The position numbers and the translations under genes are program-made. The notes under the pieces were generated by a model. It was given only the letters and a program-made list of their open reading frames with translations. It did no database searches and was not told the origin of the DNA. Below, one piece after another: positions 52,434 through 61,628 of a stretch of DNA of 64,000 bases. The stretch is taken from assembly GCA_944321515.1 (NCBI GenBank), contig CALULO010000002.1:103163-167162 (forward strand), in the 5' to 3' direction. Every line of letters starts with the position of its first letter. Positions within the stretch are counted from its first letter, which is position 1. The DNA comes from an uncultured Atopobiaceae bacterium (lineage in GTDB: Bacteria; Actinomycetota; Coriobacteriia; Coriobacteriales; Atopobiaceae).

Positions 52434-53338
52434 CGGTGGGCGAGAAGGACCTGCGGGCCGCGGCCGGTGCCGCCGCGCCGGCGCAAGACGGCCTGCTCTC
52501 CGTGGTGGGAACCCCCATAGGCAACCTCGAGGACGCCTCGCCGCGCGTGCGACGGGTGCTCTCTGAGGCCGACGTCGTGCTCTGCGAGGACACGCGCGTC
52601 ACGGGCCGCCTCATGAGCGCGTTCGGCCTGCACGCGCACCTCGAGCGCTGCGACGAGAACGTCATGGGCGAGAAGGTCGCGGGCGTGCTGGAGCGCCTCG
52701 CGGCCGGCGCGCGCGTGGCCTTCGTCTCCGACGCGGGTATGCCGGGCGTCTCCGACCCCGGCCAGCGGCTCGTGGACGCCGCCCTCGACGCCGGCCTGCG
52801 CGTGGAGGTGGTGCCCGGGCCGAGCGCCGTGACCTGCGCGCTGGTTGCCTCGGGCCTGGCGAGCGAGCACTTCTTCTTCGAGGGGTTCCTGCCCCGTCGC
52901 GCGGGCGCCCAGCGGGCGCGGCTCGAGGAGCTGGCGGTGGTGCCGGGGACGCTCGTGGCCTACGAGAGCCCGCGCCGCGTCGCCGAGACGCTGGCGAACG
53001 TTGCCGCGGTGATGCCGGGCCGCCGCGTGGCGCTGGTGCGCGAGCTCACCAAGGTCCACGAGGAGGTCGTGCGCGGCGAGGCGGCCGAGCTCGCCGCCGA
53101 GGTGGCCGCGCGAGGGGAGGTGCGCGGCGAGTGCGTGATCGTGATCGCCGCGCCGGACGCGGCCGAGCTCGAGCGCCGCAGGGCGGCCGCGGCCGGTCCC
53201 GCCCGCACGCTGGAGGAGGAGATCGAGGCCGGTCTCGCGGCCGGCGAGCCCAAGAGCGCGCTCGCCAAGCGGCTGGCCCGTGCGTTCGGCATGCCTCGCG
53301 CGGAGGTCTACGACGCCGTGGTGGCCGCGGCGCGCTGA
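52430..53338 (+). CDS. rsmI: 16S rRNA (cytidine(1402)-2'-O)-methyltransferase
   Basis: The 302-residue SAM-dependent methyltransferase modifies C1402 in the ribosomal decoding centre. LLSVVGTPIGNLEDASPRVRRVL, EDTRVTGRLM, VSDAGMPGVSDPGQRLV and VPGPSAVTCALVASGL are the tetrapyrrole-methylase-fold motifs of RsmI. The GTG at 52430 overlaps the upstream stop (GTGTGA) and gives a 17-residue extension reading VTVGEKDLRAAAG, again containing the recurrent motif. A shorter start cannot be excluded. It is translationally coupled to the GH5-like gene and followed by metG. Confidence 0.88.
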   Translation: MTVGEKDLRAAAGAAAPAQDGLLSVVGTPIGNLEDASPRVRRVLSEADVVLCEDTRVTGRLMSAFGLHAHLERCDENVMGEKVAGVLERLAAGARVAFVSDAGMPGVSDPGQRLVDAALDAGLRVEVVPGPSAVTCALVASGLASEHFFFEGFLPRRAGAQRARLEELAVVPGTLVAYESPRRVAETLANVAAVMPGRRVALVRELTKVHEEVVRGEAAELAAEVAARGEVRGECVIVIAAPDAAELERRRAAAAGPARTLEEEIEAGLAAGEPKSALAKRLARAFGMPRAEVYDAVVAAAR

Positions 53339-53404
53339 CCCGTTGCCCCCGCACCCTGCGGTACAATCAACTCCGCATGCACTTCCGTCATGAGGAGCCG
53401 ACAT

Positions 53405-55012
53405 ATGGCAGAGAAGCCGTCCTACTTCATCACCACCCCCATCTACTACGTCAACGCCGCGCCGCACCTGGGCACTGCGTACTGCACCATCCTCTCCGAC
53501 GTCCAGGCGCGCTTCCGTCGCGCCGCCGGCTACGACGTCAAGTTCCTGACCGGCATGGACGAGCACGGCGAGAAGGTCGCCGAGGCCGCCGCGCAGCACG
53601 GCATGACCCCGCAGGAGTGGTGCGACTCCCAGGCGCCCCTCTTCAAGGACCTCTGGCGCGAGCTCGAGATCTCCAACGACGACTTCATCCGCACCACCGA
53701 GCCGCGCCAGTACCATGCGGTCCAGTACCTCTGGGAGCGCATGCGCGAGAGCGGCTACATCTACAAGGGCTCCTACGACGGCTGGTACTGCGTGCCGGAG
53801 GAGACCTACTTCACGGAGACCCAGGTCAACAAGGCCGACGAGGAGCGCGGCACCAAGGGCGAGCACCTCTGCCCGGACTGCGGGCGCCCGCTGGAGCGCG
53901 TCCAGGAGGAGTCCTGGTTCTTCAAGCTCTCCGCCTTCCGGGACCGCCTCCTCGCGCTCTACGACGAGCACCCCGACTTCGTCCAGCCGGACTTCCGCAT
54001 GAACGAGGTGCGCACCTTCGTGGCGGGCGGCCTGCAGGACCTCTCGGTCAGCCGCACCACCTTCGACTGGGGCATCCAGCTGCCGTTTGACGAGAAGCAC
54101 GTCACCTACGTGTGGTTCGACGCGCTGCTCAACTACATGACCTCGGTGGGCTACAGCGTGGACACCCCCGAGGCGGCCGCCGAGTTCGCGCGCCGCTGGC
54201 CCGCGCAGTGCCACGTGGTGGGCAAGGACATCATCCGCTTCCACTGCGTTATCTGGCCGGCCATGCTCATGGCCATCGGCGAGGCCCTGCCCGAGCACGT
54301 CTTCGCCCACGGCTTCCTCACGGTGCGCAACTCCGAGACCGGCAAGGCCGAGAAGATGTCCAAGTCCCGCGGCAACGCCATCGCCCCGCGCGACGTCATC
54401 GACCTGCTGGGCGTCGAGGGCTACCGCTACTACTTCATGACCGACGTGGCCCACGGCGAGGACTCGGCCATCTCCTTCGAGCGCATGGAGCAGGTCTACA
54501 ACGCCGACCTCGCCAACAGCTGGGGCAACCTCGTCTCCCGCGCGCTCAACATGAGCGCCAAGTACTTCGACGGCAAGACCCCCGAGACCCCGGACGGGTG
54601 GGGCGAGAAGGACGGCGTCCTGCACGACGTGGCCGCCGGTATCTACGACCGCTACGCTGCCTGCATGGAGCGCTTCGACTACGTGGGCGCTAAGGACGCC
54701 GTGATGGAGCTCGTGCACGCCGCCAACCACTACATCGAGGACTCCGCCCCCTGGGCGGTTGCCAAGGACCCGGCTCGCGCCGACGAGCTCGCGGGCATCA
54801 TCCGCGACCTGCTGGAGTCCATCCGCGTCTGCGCGCACCTGCTCGCGCCGTTCATGCCGGAGACCTCGGCCGAGGTCCTGCGTCGCATGAGCCTGGGCGA
54901 CGAGGCGGACACCGACGACCTGCGCGCCGCCTGCGCGTGGGGCGGCCTCGCCGGCGGCGTGCCCGTGACCAAGGGCGAGGCGCTCTTCCCGCGCCTGGAC
55001 ACGAAGAAGTAG
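53405..55012 (+). CDS. metG: methionyl-tRNA synthetase
   Basis: The 535-residue class I synthetase charges tRNA-Met. The HIGH-type motif is PHLG (20-23), the zinc knuckle shows CPDCG near 160, and KMSKS is at 317-321. TTPIYYVNAAPHLG and DEHGEK are typical, and the last contains the recurrent core GGCGAGAAG as an ordinary conserved codon run. There is no C-terminal tRNA-binding domain, so this is the short form. ATG 53405 follows GAGGAG, and TACAAT at 53362-53367 is a possible -10. The rsmA gene starts 4 bp after the stop. Confidence 0.95.
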   Translation: MAEKPSYFITTPIYYVNAAPHLGTAYCTILSDVQARFRRAAGYDVKFLTGMDEHGEKVAEAAAQHGMTPQEWCDSQAPLFKDLWRELEISNDDFIRTTEPRQYHAVQYLWERMRESGYIYKGSYDGWYCVPEETYFTETQVNKADEERGTKGEHLCPDCGRPLERVQEESWFFKLSAFRDRLLALYDEHPDFVQPDFRMNEVRTFVAGGLQDLSVSRTTFDWGIQLPFDEKHVTYVWFDALLNYMTSVGYSVDTPEAAAEFARRWPAQCHVVGKDIIRFHCVIWPAMLMAIGEALPEHVFAHGFLTVRNSETGKAEKMSKSRGNAIAPRDVIDLLGVEGYRYYFMTDVAHGEDSAISFERMEQVYNADLANSWGNLVSRALNMSAKYFDGKTPETPDGWGEKDGVLHDVAAGIYDRYAACMERFDYVGAKDAVMELVHAANHYIEDSAPWAVAKDPARADELAGIIRDLLESIRVCAHLLAPFMPETSAEVLRRMSLGDEADTDDLRAACAWGGLAGGVPVTKGEALFPRLDTKK

Positions 55013-55016
55013 CGCG

Positions 55017-55904
55017 GTGGGAGGCTCACCCCTGGCAAGCCCTGGCGCCACGCGCGCGCTGCTGGAGAGCTACGGCCTTGCCACCAAGCATAGGCTGGGC
55101 CAGAACTTCCTGGTGAACAACGCCGTCATCGAGAAGATCATGGGCCTCGCCGAGCTCACGGGCAAGGAGCGCGTGCTCGAGGTCGGTCCGGGCATCGGCA
55201 CCCTCACGCTTGCCCTGCTGGCCGAGGGCGGCCGCGTGGCCGCGGTGGAGGCCGACCGCGAGCTGGAGCCCGTGCTCTCGGCCCACGCGGTGGCGCACCC
55301 GAACTTTGCCTACCTCATGGGCGACGCCCTGCGCGTCGACGCCGAGAAGATCTCGGGGGCCCTGGGCGGCGCCCCCGAGGTCATGGTCTCCAACCTGCCC
55401 TACAACGTGGCCGCCACGATCATCCTGCAGTACCTCCAGGAGCTGGGGAGCCTGCGCCGGATGGTGGTGATGGTCCAGGCCGAGGTGGCCGACCGCATCT
55501 GCGCCGAGCCCGGCAACAAGACCTACGGGGCCTACACGGCCAAGCTGGCCCTTCTCGCCCGCGTGACCGGCCGCTTCGAGGTGGGGCCGGGCAACTTCAT
55601 GCCGCCCCCGCACGTGGACTCGGCCGTGGTGCGCCTGGACCGCGCGCCGATGGACGACCCCGCCACGGGGGCCCCGCTCGACGCGGGGCGGCTGGCAGCC
55701 ACGTCCGCCGTCATAGACGCCGCCTTCGCACAGCGGCGCAAGACCATTAGAAACTCGATGTCCGCTTCCGGCTTCGAGAAGGGCGCGCTGGACGCGGCCT
55801 TCGCCGCCTGCGGCATCGCGCCCACCTGCCGCGCGGAGACGCTCGCGCCGGCAGACTTCGTGCGGCTCTCCGCCGCGCTCGACAAGGAAGCACGCCATGC
55901 CTGA
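55017..55904 (+). CDS. rsmA: 16S rRNA dimethyladenosine transferase
   Basis: The 295-residue enzyme dimethylates two adjacent adenines near the 3' end of 16S rRNA in the last steps of small-subunit assembly. Motifs are KHRLGQNFL (24-32), VLEVGPGIGTLT (53-64), NLPYN (about 126-130) and the C-terminal RRKTIRNSM region. The start is GTG at 55017, 4 bp after metG. The end overlaps the TatD gene by 8 bp. The metG, rsmA and tatD genes are a common cluster, often metG-tatD-rsmA. Confidence 0.94.
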   Translation: MGGSPLASPGATRALLESYGLATKHRLGQNFLVNNAVIEKIMGLAELTGKERVLEVGPGIGTLTLALLAEGGRVAAVEADRELEPVLSAHAVAHPNFAYLMGDALRVDAEKISGALGGAPEVMVSNLPYNVAATIILQYLQELGSLRRMVVMVQAEVADRICAEPGNKTYGAYTAKLALLARVTGRFEVGPGNFMPPPHVDSAVVRLDRAPMDDPATGAPLDAGRLAATSAVIDAAFAQRRKTIRNSMSASGFEKGALDAAFAACGIAPTCRAETLAPADFVRLSAALDKEARHA

Positions 55905-56910
55905 ACCCATAGCCCTCGACGACCTCACGCTCGCTGACGGCGAGCTCTTCCACGACCGCAAGGGGCGCGCCTGCCCGGTGCCCGCGCCTGCCGCCCCGCT
56001 CGCGGACACCCACGGCCACCTCACGAGCCTCCGCGAGCACGACCCGGCGCTTGCCATCGCCCGCGCCGCGCTCGTGGGCGTGCGGCTGCTCGTGGTGCCG
56101 GTGGACCCGGTGAGCGACGTGCCCCGCAAGTGGCCGGACGTGCCCTCCCTTCTCGCCTGGCTGGACGAGCAGGTCGAGCTTGCCCGAGCGTGCCTGGACG
56201 AGTGCGCCGAGCGGGGCTTCGTCCCGCCCTCCTTCGAGGGCTACGAGGACGTGCCCGACCTCGTGGACAACGTGCGGATCGTAGCGGGCGCGCACCCCTA
56301 CGGCGCCCCCGACCTCGACGACGAGGCGATGTCCCGGCTGCGCGAGCTTCTCGCCAGCCCCCGGTGCGTGGGCGCGGGCGAGTTCGGCCTGGACTACGGC
56401 CCCTACAACGAGGTGCCCTACCAGGTGCAGGAGGACGCCTTCCGTCGCCAGCTGCGCCTGGCCCACGAGCTCGACCTCCCCGTCGAGCTCCACATCCGCG
56501 ACGCCGCCGGCGACGTCCGCGGCGAGGCCCACCTGGACGCCGTGCGCATCATGTCCGAGGAGGGCGTGCCGGGGCGCGGGTGCGACCTGCACTGCTTCAC
56601 CTCGGGGCTCAAGGCCATGGAGGACTTCACGCGCCTCGGCTGCCACGTCGCATTTGGCGGGGCGGTCACGTTCAGCCGCTCCGACGACATCCGCGAGGCG
56701 GCCACGTTCTGCCCCAGGCGCTTCCTGCTCACCGAGACGGACAGCCCCTACATGGCGCCGGTGCCGCTGCGCGGCGAGGAGTGCGAGCCGGCCATGGTGG
56801 CCTTCACGGCGGCGCAGGTGGCCGACGTGCGCGAGGGTGCCGGCCGCGAGAGCCGAGCTGTGACGTACCGCGCGCTCTGGGAGAACGCCTGCGCGCTCTT
56901 CGACCTGTAG
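55897..56910 (+). CDS. tatD: TatD-family metal-dependent hydrolase
   Basis: The 337-residue cytoplasmic protein contains the DTHGHL motif (about 38-43), the AGAHPYGAPDL strand, ECGEFGLDY-like AGEFGLDYG and HIRDA, then HCFTSG and a late TETDSPY. These are the metal-binding and active-site signatures of TatD deoxyribonucleases. Compared with the usual 255-residue enzymes it has a longer N-terminus and an insertion after the first histidine pair. It overlaps rsmA by 8 bp. The nuclease role is inferred from the family. Confidence 0.85.
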   Translation: MPEPIALDDLTLADGELFHDRKGRACPVPAPAAPLADTHGHLTSLREHDPALAIARAALVGVRLLVVPVDPVSDVPRKWPDVPSLLAWLDEQVELARACLDECAERGFVPPSFEGYEDVPDLVDNVRIVAGAHPYGAPDLDDEAMSRLRELLASPRCVGAGEFGLDYGPYNEVPYQVQEDAFRRQLRLAHELDLPVELHIRDAAGDVRGEAHLDAVRIMSEEGVPGRGCDLHCFTSGLKAMEDFTRLGCHVAFGGAVTFSRSDDIREAATFCPRRFLLTETDSPYMAPVPLRGEECEPAMVAFTAAQVADVREGAGRESRAVTYRALWENACALFDL

Positions 56911-56934
56911 GCGGCGCGCGTCGCTCCGGGGCCG

Positions 56935-57483
56935 TTAGCCGCGGGAGAGAGGGGACGACGTGCCGAGAAGCGCGCGCAGGACGCGGCGGGAGAGCGCGGG
57001 GCGTGCCCGCTCGGAAGGGAAGTCCGCGCCCGCGCGGATCGCGGCGATGAGCCGGTCGACGGCCTCCGACGTGCCGCGCCGCCTCCAGCCCATGCGGGGA
57101 GCGGCGGCCCAGCGCAGCTGCCAGGCCGCGTCGCCGACCACCAGCGCGCCCGACCAGAGCGCGCCCCGCGCCGCGCAGGCGCGCTCGAGAGAGGTGGCCG
57201 CCGGGCGCGCCTCCGCGCCGTCGAGCGAGGGCGTCGTGACCACGGCATAGACGCGTGCGCCCTCGGGCACGGGGGCGGGGCGCACCCCCCGTCCCGCGGC
57301 CACGCCCAGGACCACGACGTCCCCGTGCAGGCCCTCCTTGCCGTCTGAGCTGACGAGCTCGGGCGGCTCGCCGCGGCCGTAGGCGCGCGCGTAGACGCCG
57401 AGCGCCTCGGCGAGGTCCGCGAGCAGGTGCCCCACGAGCGGGTCGGCCCCCTCGGCCGTGATGTCGCAGGTGACGATTCTCAT
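56935..57483 (-). CDS. hypothetical protein with flavodoxin-like features
   Basis: The 182-residue protein begins MRIVTCDITAEGADPLVGHLLADLAEALG and has a central GDVVVLGVAAG strand and ARVYAVVTTPSLDG. A C-terminal RGALWSGALVVGDAAWQLRWAAAPRMGWRRRGTSEAVDRLIAAIRAG segment follows. The strand-helix order and the later part recall flavodoxin-fold NAD(P)H/FMN proteins, but the FMN-binding loop is not clear. I would not assign a function. The reverse gene lies between tatD and comF. Confidence 0.55.
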   Translation of the reverse strand: MRIVTCDITAEGADPLVGHLLADLAEALGVYARAYGRGEPPELVSSDGKEGLHGDVVVLGVAAGRGVRPAPVPEGARVYAVVTTPSLDGAEARPAATSLERACAARGALWSGALVVGDAAWQLRWAAAPRMGWRRRGTSEAVDRLIAAIRAGADFPSERARPALSRRVLRALLGTSSPLSRG

Positions 57484-57577
57484 CTCTCCTCCCGGCAGAG
57501 ATGATACCCGCCCCCGTGGCCCGCCGTGCTAGACTCTCCCTACCGAGCGACCCCCATCCTCAGCGGAAGGGGGTCGC

Positions 57578-58339
57578 ATGCGTATCGGGCGCGCCGCCCG
57601 CGCGGCGGCGGAAGGGCTTGCGGAGGTGCTGTGGCCCACGCGCTGCGTGGGCTGCGACCAGCCCGGCGAGCTTCTCTGCGAGGAGTGCCGTGCCTCGCTG
57701 CCGTGGGTGGAGCAGCGGCTGGCGTGCCCGGTCTGCGGCGCGCCCTACGGGCACCTCACCTGCACGGAGTGCGGCGGCGCCACGGCGCGCACGCCGGACG
57801 CGGCCGCCGCCTGGCCGGCGCGGGCCACGGTCGCGGCGCTCGGCTTCTCAGGCGCGCCCGCGCGGATGGTGACCGCCCTCAAGGACGCCCACGAGCTGAG
57901 GCTCGCCCCGGTCATGGCGGCGGCGATGCTCACGGCGCTCGAGGAGGCGTCGGCGTGGCGGGCGACGGACGGGGCCGCGCGTTTCTCTCCCGGCGAGACG
58001 GACGCGGTGTGCTTCGTGCCCGCCACGGCGGAGGCGTACGCGCGGCGCGGGTTCGACCACATGGAGCTCGTGGGGCGCGAGCTGGCCGGCGGGATGGGGC
58101 TGCCGCTCGCGGACGTGCTCGTGCGCGCCGCGAGGCGCGACCAGCGCGAGCTCGGGCGTGCCGAGCGGGCGGCCAACCTGGCCGGCGCCGTGCGTGCTGC
58201 GGCGGACGTCTCCGGCGCGCGCCTGCTGCTCGTGGACGACGTGGCCACCACCGGCGCGAGCCTCGCCGAGTCCACGCGGGCCCTGCTCTCCCGTGGCGCC
58301 GCCTCCGTCACGGCCTGCGTCCTGGCGCGGGTGTGGTAG
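57578..58339 (+). CDS. comF: ComF-family phosphoribosyltransferase-like protein
   Basis: The 253-residue protein starts with a zinc-ribbon region of cysteine pairs (CVGC, CEEC, CPVC, CTEC). The phosphoribosyltransferase domain carries the PRPP-binding signature LLLVDDVATTGAS (about 213-225). ComF supports passage of single-stranded DNA during natural transformation in Bacillus and relatives, with the exact chemistry unknown. No other competence genes are adjacent. The ATG follows GAAGGGGGTC, and a TGCTAGACT -10 lies near 57527-57535. Its presence matters for the uptake-sequence idea. Confidence 0.85.
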   Translation: MRIGRAARAAAEGLAEVLWPTRCVGCDQPGELLCEECRASLPWVEQRLACPVCGAPYGHLTCTECGGATARTPDAAAAWPARATVAALGFSGAPARMVTALKDAHELRLAPVMAAAMLTALEEASAWRATDGAARFSPGETDAVCFVPATAEAYARRGFDHMELVGRELAGGMGLPLADVLVRAARRDQRELGRAERAANLAGAVRAAADVSGARLLLVDDVATTGASLAESTRALLSRGAASVTACVLARVW

Positions 58340-58795
58340 GGGGTCGCGGTCGGCGCCGTGCCCTGGCGGGCCCTCCGGCGCCTCGCCCGCGCACGGGCGC
58401 GGAGCACGCTGCTGCCGCCCGACCGCCCGTTCCTCTCGCCGTGTGCCGGAACCTGCGCCTTCGCCGCGAAGCTTCGGCGGGGTATACTGGGGAGGTCTCG
58501 ACCCAGGTCTGTGGTTGCGGCCGGGCCAGCCTTGCGGCCGCCCGTCCAAGTCCAAGCCAGACGAGGGCAAAGGGATCCACGTAAGCCGGCGCGTGCGCGC
58601 GGCGGCGATCATGGCTCGTCCTAGAGGTAAGTCGCACCGCCCGTCATACGCAAGAGGCATTCGGCCTCGCGGGCGAGAGGGGCAAAAGTGGAGGCGCCGC
58701 GGCGCCGGAAGCGACGTCCCCGGTGCGCGGGTGTGGGGGCAAAGACCAGGTCAGCTGGGTGAGACGACCTGAGCGACACGCGAGGAAGAGGAACC
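58340..58795. other. 456-bp gap containing a promoter and a candidate structured RNA
   Basis: The first 140 bp show nothing clear. TATACT at 58483-58488 then begins a region whose ends can pair (see the RNA entry). The last 30 bp hold AGGAAGAGG before the lipoprotein ATG. No protein-coding frame here has a plausible start. Confidence 0.6.
58483..58770 (+). ncRNA. candidate structured RNA or long riboleader, unknown class
   Basis: A TATACT -10 lies at 58483-58488. GTCTC-g-ACCCAG (58495-58506) can pair with CTGGGTGAGAC (58755-58765), closing about 270 nt. Inside are GCGGCCG/CGGCCGC (about 58517-58541), GACGAG/CTCGTC with nested GCCGGCGCG/CGCGCGGC pairs (about 58560-58621), and GAGGC/GCCTC. GGGCAAA occurs three times (about 58564, 58680 and 58738). 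It does not match tmRNA, RNase P, SRP RNA or a riboswitch family that I can recall. It could also be the leader of the downstream lipoprotein gene. Confidence 0.35.
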
Positions 58796-59773
58796 ATGCC
58801 TACGAGCAGTCATAATCACGGCCGCGCCCGAGCCCTTGCCGCCTCCCTGGCCCTTCTCGCCGCCCTCGGCATGGCCGGGTGCTCGGTGGGCCCCGTGGAG
58901 CTGGACGACTTCCTTGCCAGCACCTCCGTGGCCGACGCCCGCGCCGCCCGGCGCGAGGCCCTGAACCCCGCGGTCTCCTCCGACGCCCTGCGCCAGGCCG
59001 ACACGCTCACCGTGGGCATCCTCGCCACGGAGACCGCGCCCCTGTCCTTCGCCTCCGCGGACGGCTCGCAGTCCGGCATCGACGTGGACACCGCCCACGC
59101 GCTCGCCGACGCGCTCGGGCTCCCCTACGTCTCCTTCGTCTCGGTGAGCAACGTCTCCTCCGGCCTTAAGGACAGCTGTGACGTGGTCATGGGCGTCTCC
59201 GCCGACAACGCCGGCGACGCCACGGTGGTGGGCTCCTACGCCCAGACCGCCACGGGGCTCTTCACCCACCAGGACGTCACCGCCCCGATCGACGCATCCG
59301 CGCTCTCCGGCGCCACGGTGGGCGTGCAGGAGGGCTCGGTCTCCCAGAGCACGCTCGAGGGCTACGCCGTCGACGTGACCGAGTCCACCTTCTCCAACCT
59401 CAACGAGGCCTTCGACGCGCTCAGCGCCGGCGAGGTCGACTACGTGGTCTGCGACGCGCTCTCCGGCGCCTACCTGGCCACGGCCTATCCCGGCACCGTC
59501 TTTGCCGGCGCGCTCGACGAGCCCGTCTCCGTGGGCGTGGCCGTCTCCAACGAGGCCCTGGCCACGGCCGTTGACTCCGCGCTCTCCTCCATCCAGTCCA
59601 ACGGCGTGGGCGACCTCGTGCGCTCACGCTGGCTCGGCGCGATGCCCGTTCTCACGGCCGACAGCCGCGTGACCGGCCTCACCGAGCGCGCCGCCGATGC
59701 CGCCGACGAGGCCGGCTCCGCTGACGCCTCCACCGACGCCACTGACGCAGCCGACGCAACGCCCGCCGAATAG
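58796..59773 (+). CDS. amino-acid-type ABC transporter substrate-binding lipoprotein
   Basis: The 325-residue secreted lipoprotein has a signal peptide with lipobox LGMAGC (C29). It then has the periplasmic-binding-protein family 3 fold: TLTVGILATETAPLSFASADGSQSGIDVDTAHALADALGLPYVSFVSV near 75-120, GATVGVQEGSVSQSTLEG and EVDYVVCDALSGAYL. It probably binds a polar amino acid or related solute, but no permease or ATPase gene is adjacent. The C-terminus is Ala/Asp/Thr-rich. AGGAAGAGG precedes the ATG. It may be controlled by the structured leader. Confidence 0.82.
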   Translation: MPTSSHNHGRARALAASLALLAALGMAGCSVGPVELDDFLASTSVADARAARREALNPAVSSDALRQADTLTVGILATETAPLSFASADGSQSGIDVDTAHALADALGLPYVSFVSVSNVSSGLKDSCDVVMGVSADNAGDATVVGSYAQTATGLFTHQDVTAPIDASALSGATVGVQEGSVSQSTLEGYAVDVTESTFSNLNEAFDALSAGEVDYVVCDALSGAYLATAYPGTVFAGALDEPVSVGVAVSNEALATAVDSALSSIQSNGVGDLVRSRWLGAMPVLTADSRVTGLTERAADAADEAGSADASTDATDAADATPAE

Positions 59774-59896
59774 GTGCGCCCGTTCGGGTGGCTTGCGGCC
59801 CCCCGAGCATGGACTGCCCCGCCCGCAAGTGGGTATCAGTGTCCTAAGGGCGCCGGTCCCATTGCCCGCGCCCTACGTCAACCGAAGGAGGTTCGC

Positions 59897-60487
59897 ATGG
59901 TGGACATCAAGATCTCGGGCCGCAAGGTGAGCGTTTCCGATTCCCTGCGCGAGCATGTAGAGGATAAGGTGGGCAACGCCCTCAAGGTGTTTGACATCAA
60001 GCCGATGACGTGCGACGTCGTGCTCCGCGTGGACAAGAACCCCTCCAACCCCGAGCGCAAGGCCTGCGAGGTCACCGTCTTCGTGCGTGACAGCGTGGTG
60101 CGCGTGGTCGCCAGCTCCGATGACATGTACGCCGCCATCGACGAGGCGGCCGACAAGGTCACCCGCCAGCTGCGCAAGTACAAGACCCGCGTCATCGACC
60201 GCCGCCAGCGCGTCGCTCAGGCCAAGGGCGGCACGGTCACCCAGGAGGACCTGGCGGCCCTCATTGAGCCGGCCCCGGACGAGACCGAGGACGACCAGCT
60301 CGTGCGCGAGAAGTACATCGAGCTCGTCCCCATGACCGAGGAGGAGGCGCTCGTCCAGACCGACCTCATCGGCCACGACTTCTACGTCTTCACCAACGCC
60401 ACCACGGGCCTCATCAACGTGATCTACCACCGCAAGAACGGTGGCTACGGAATCATCAAGCCCAAGATCGAGGAAGAGAATGAGTAG
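59897..60487 (+). CDS. hpf: long-form ribosome hibernation promoting factor
   Basis: This 196-residue protein carries the long HPF architecture. The N-terminal domain binds the 30S decoding region (DIKISGRKVSVSDSLREHVEDKVG through AADKVTRQLRKYK), a charged linker follows, and the C-terminal dimerisation domain reads LVREKYIELVPMTEEEALVQTDLIGHDFYVFTNATTGLINVIYHRKNGGYGII. It drives 100S ribosome formation in stationary phase. ATG 59897 follows GAAGGAGG; the longer upstream frame is rejected. The end overlaps the DegV gene by 8 bp. Confidence 0.94.
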   Translation: MVDIKISGRKVSVSDSLREHVEDKVGNALKVFDIKPMTCDVVLRVDKNPSNPERKACEVTVFVRDSVVRVVASSDDMYAAIDEAADKVTRQLRKYKTRVIDRRQRVAQAKGGTVTQEDLAALIEPAPDETEDDQLVREKYIELVPMTEEEALVQTDLIGHDFYVFTNATTGLINVIYHRKNGGYGIIKPKIEEENE

Positions 60488-61628
60488 CAGCACCCAGCAG
60501 AATCTAACGGGCGAGAAGCACGAGGCGGCCCCCGAGGAGGGGGCCGCCCCCATGGCGGGCGAGGCTCCGGCGACGGGCGCCGCGACGTCCGACGCCCCGG
60601 CCGCCGACGCGGCGGCCGCAGGCACCCCCGACGACAACGCCCAGGCCTCCCAGGAGGTGGCGCGCCTCGGCAAGGCGTACCACCGCGAGTCCAACGTGCG
60701 CATCATCGTGGACTCCTGCGCGGACTTCGCGCCGGAGGTGGCGGAGGCGCTCGGCGTCGAGGTGGTGAGCTTCTCCTACGTCATGGGCGGGGAGGAGCAC
60801 GCCGACGACCTCTGGCGCTCCATGACGCCGCAGGAGTTCTACGGCCGCATGCGCGAGGGCGAGTACGCCACCACGTCGGCAGTGACGCCCGGGCACTACC
60901 TGGAGGTCTTCGAGCGCGCCGCCGAGGAGGGCACGCCGACGGTCTACCTGGCCTTCACCCGCGGCCTCTCCTCGAGCGTGGACGCCGCCCGCCAGGCGGC
61001 CGACATGGTGCGTCAGGACCACCCGGACTTCGAGATCTACGTGGTGGACAACCTCTGCCCGTCCGCGGCCGCGGAGCTCCTCGCCATCGAGGCGGTCCAC
61101 CAGGCGGTGAGCGGGCTCACCGCCGCCGAGCTCGTGGCGTGGGCGGAGGAGGCCCGCTACTACATCCAGGGCTACTTCACGCTCGAGTCCTTCGACGCGC
61201 TGGCGCGCGGCGGCCGCATCCCGCCGGCCGCGGCTCAGGTGGGCGGCAAGCTCGACATCAAGCCCGAGCTCTCTTACGACCTCAACGGCGCCCTGACGCT
61301 GCGCGGCATGTGCCGCGGCCGCAAGAAGGCCCTGCGTGCCATCATCGCCGACTTCAAGGCCAACTACCTCGGCTCCGAGGGCGGGGACGCGCACCTGCCC
61401 ATCGGCATCGTCTCCTCTGACGCCGACAAGGACGCGCGCTGGCTGGCCGACCAGATCCGCAAGGAGCCCGGCTGCTCCGACGTGCCGATCATCCACAGCT
61501 CGGTCTCCCCGGTTGTCGGCGCCCACGTGGGGCCAGGCATGGTGGCCGTGGTCTTCTGGGGCAAGGACCGCAGGGAGTCCCTCTCGTTCACCGACCGTCT
61601 CGCCCGTCGCGTCAAGGGCGAGAAGTAG
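60480..61628 (+). CDS. DegV-family fatty-acid-binding protein with N-terminal extension
   Basis: The 382-residue protein has a DegV domain from about residue 70: IIVDSCADFAPEVAEALGVEVV, TTSAVTPGHYLEVFERA, TVYLAFTRGLSSS and ALARGGRIPPAAAQVGGKLDIKPEL. These bind a fatty acid in the FakB-type kinase system. The first 65 residues are Ala/Glu/Pro-rich and probably disordered; they include a GEKH sequence from the recurrent core at 60510. No FakA kinase gene is adjacent. The start overlaps hpf by 8 bp. Confidence 0.87.
   Translation: MSSSTQQNLTGEKHEAAPEEGAAPMAGEAPATGAATSDAPAADAAAAGTPDDNAQASQEVARLGKAYHRESNVRIIVDSCADFAPEVAEALGVEVVSFSYVMGGEEHADDLWRSMTPQEFYGRMREGEYATTSAVTPGHYLEVFERAAEEGTPTVYLAFTRGLSSSVDAARQAADMVRQDHPDFEIYVVDNLCPSAAAELLAIEAVHQAVSGLTAAELVAWAEEARYYIQGYFTLESFDALARGGRIPPAAAQVGGKLDIKPELSYDLNGALTLRGMCRGRKKALRAIIADFKANYLGSEGGDAHLPIGIVSSDADKDARWLADQIRKEPGCSDVPIIHSSVSPVVGAHVGPGMVAVVFWGKDRRESLSFTDRLARRVKGEK

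Noticed and set aside
53567..53575. Motif core in metG (HGEK) as evidence of selection for the DNA word
   Set aside because: DEHGEK is a conserved peptide region of MetRS, so the codons are explained by the protein. The same caution applies to the core in the response regulator start (8831).
58483..58770. tmRNA, RNase P RNA or SRP RNA
   Set aside because: The tRNA-like TTCGA arm and tag frame, the GAGGAAAGTCC element, and the GGAAGG-AGCAGCC loop respectively are all absent.
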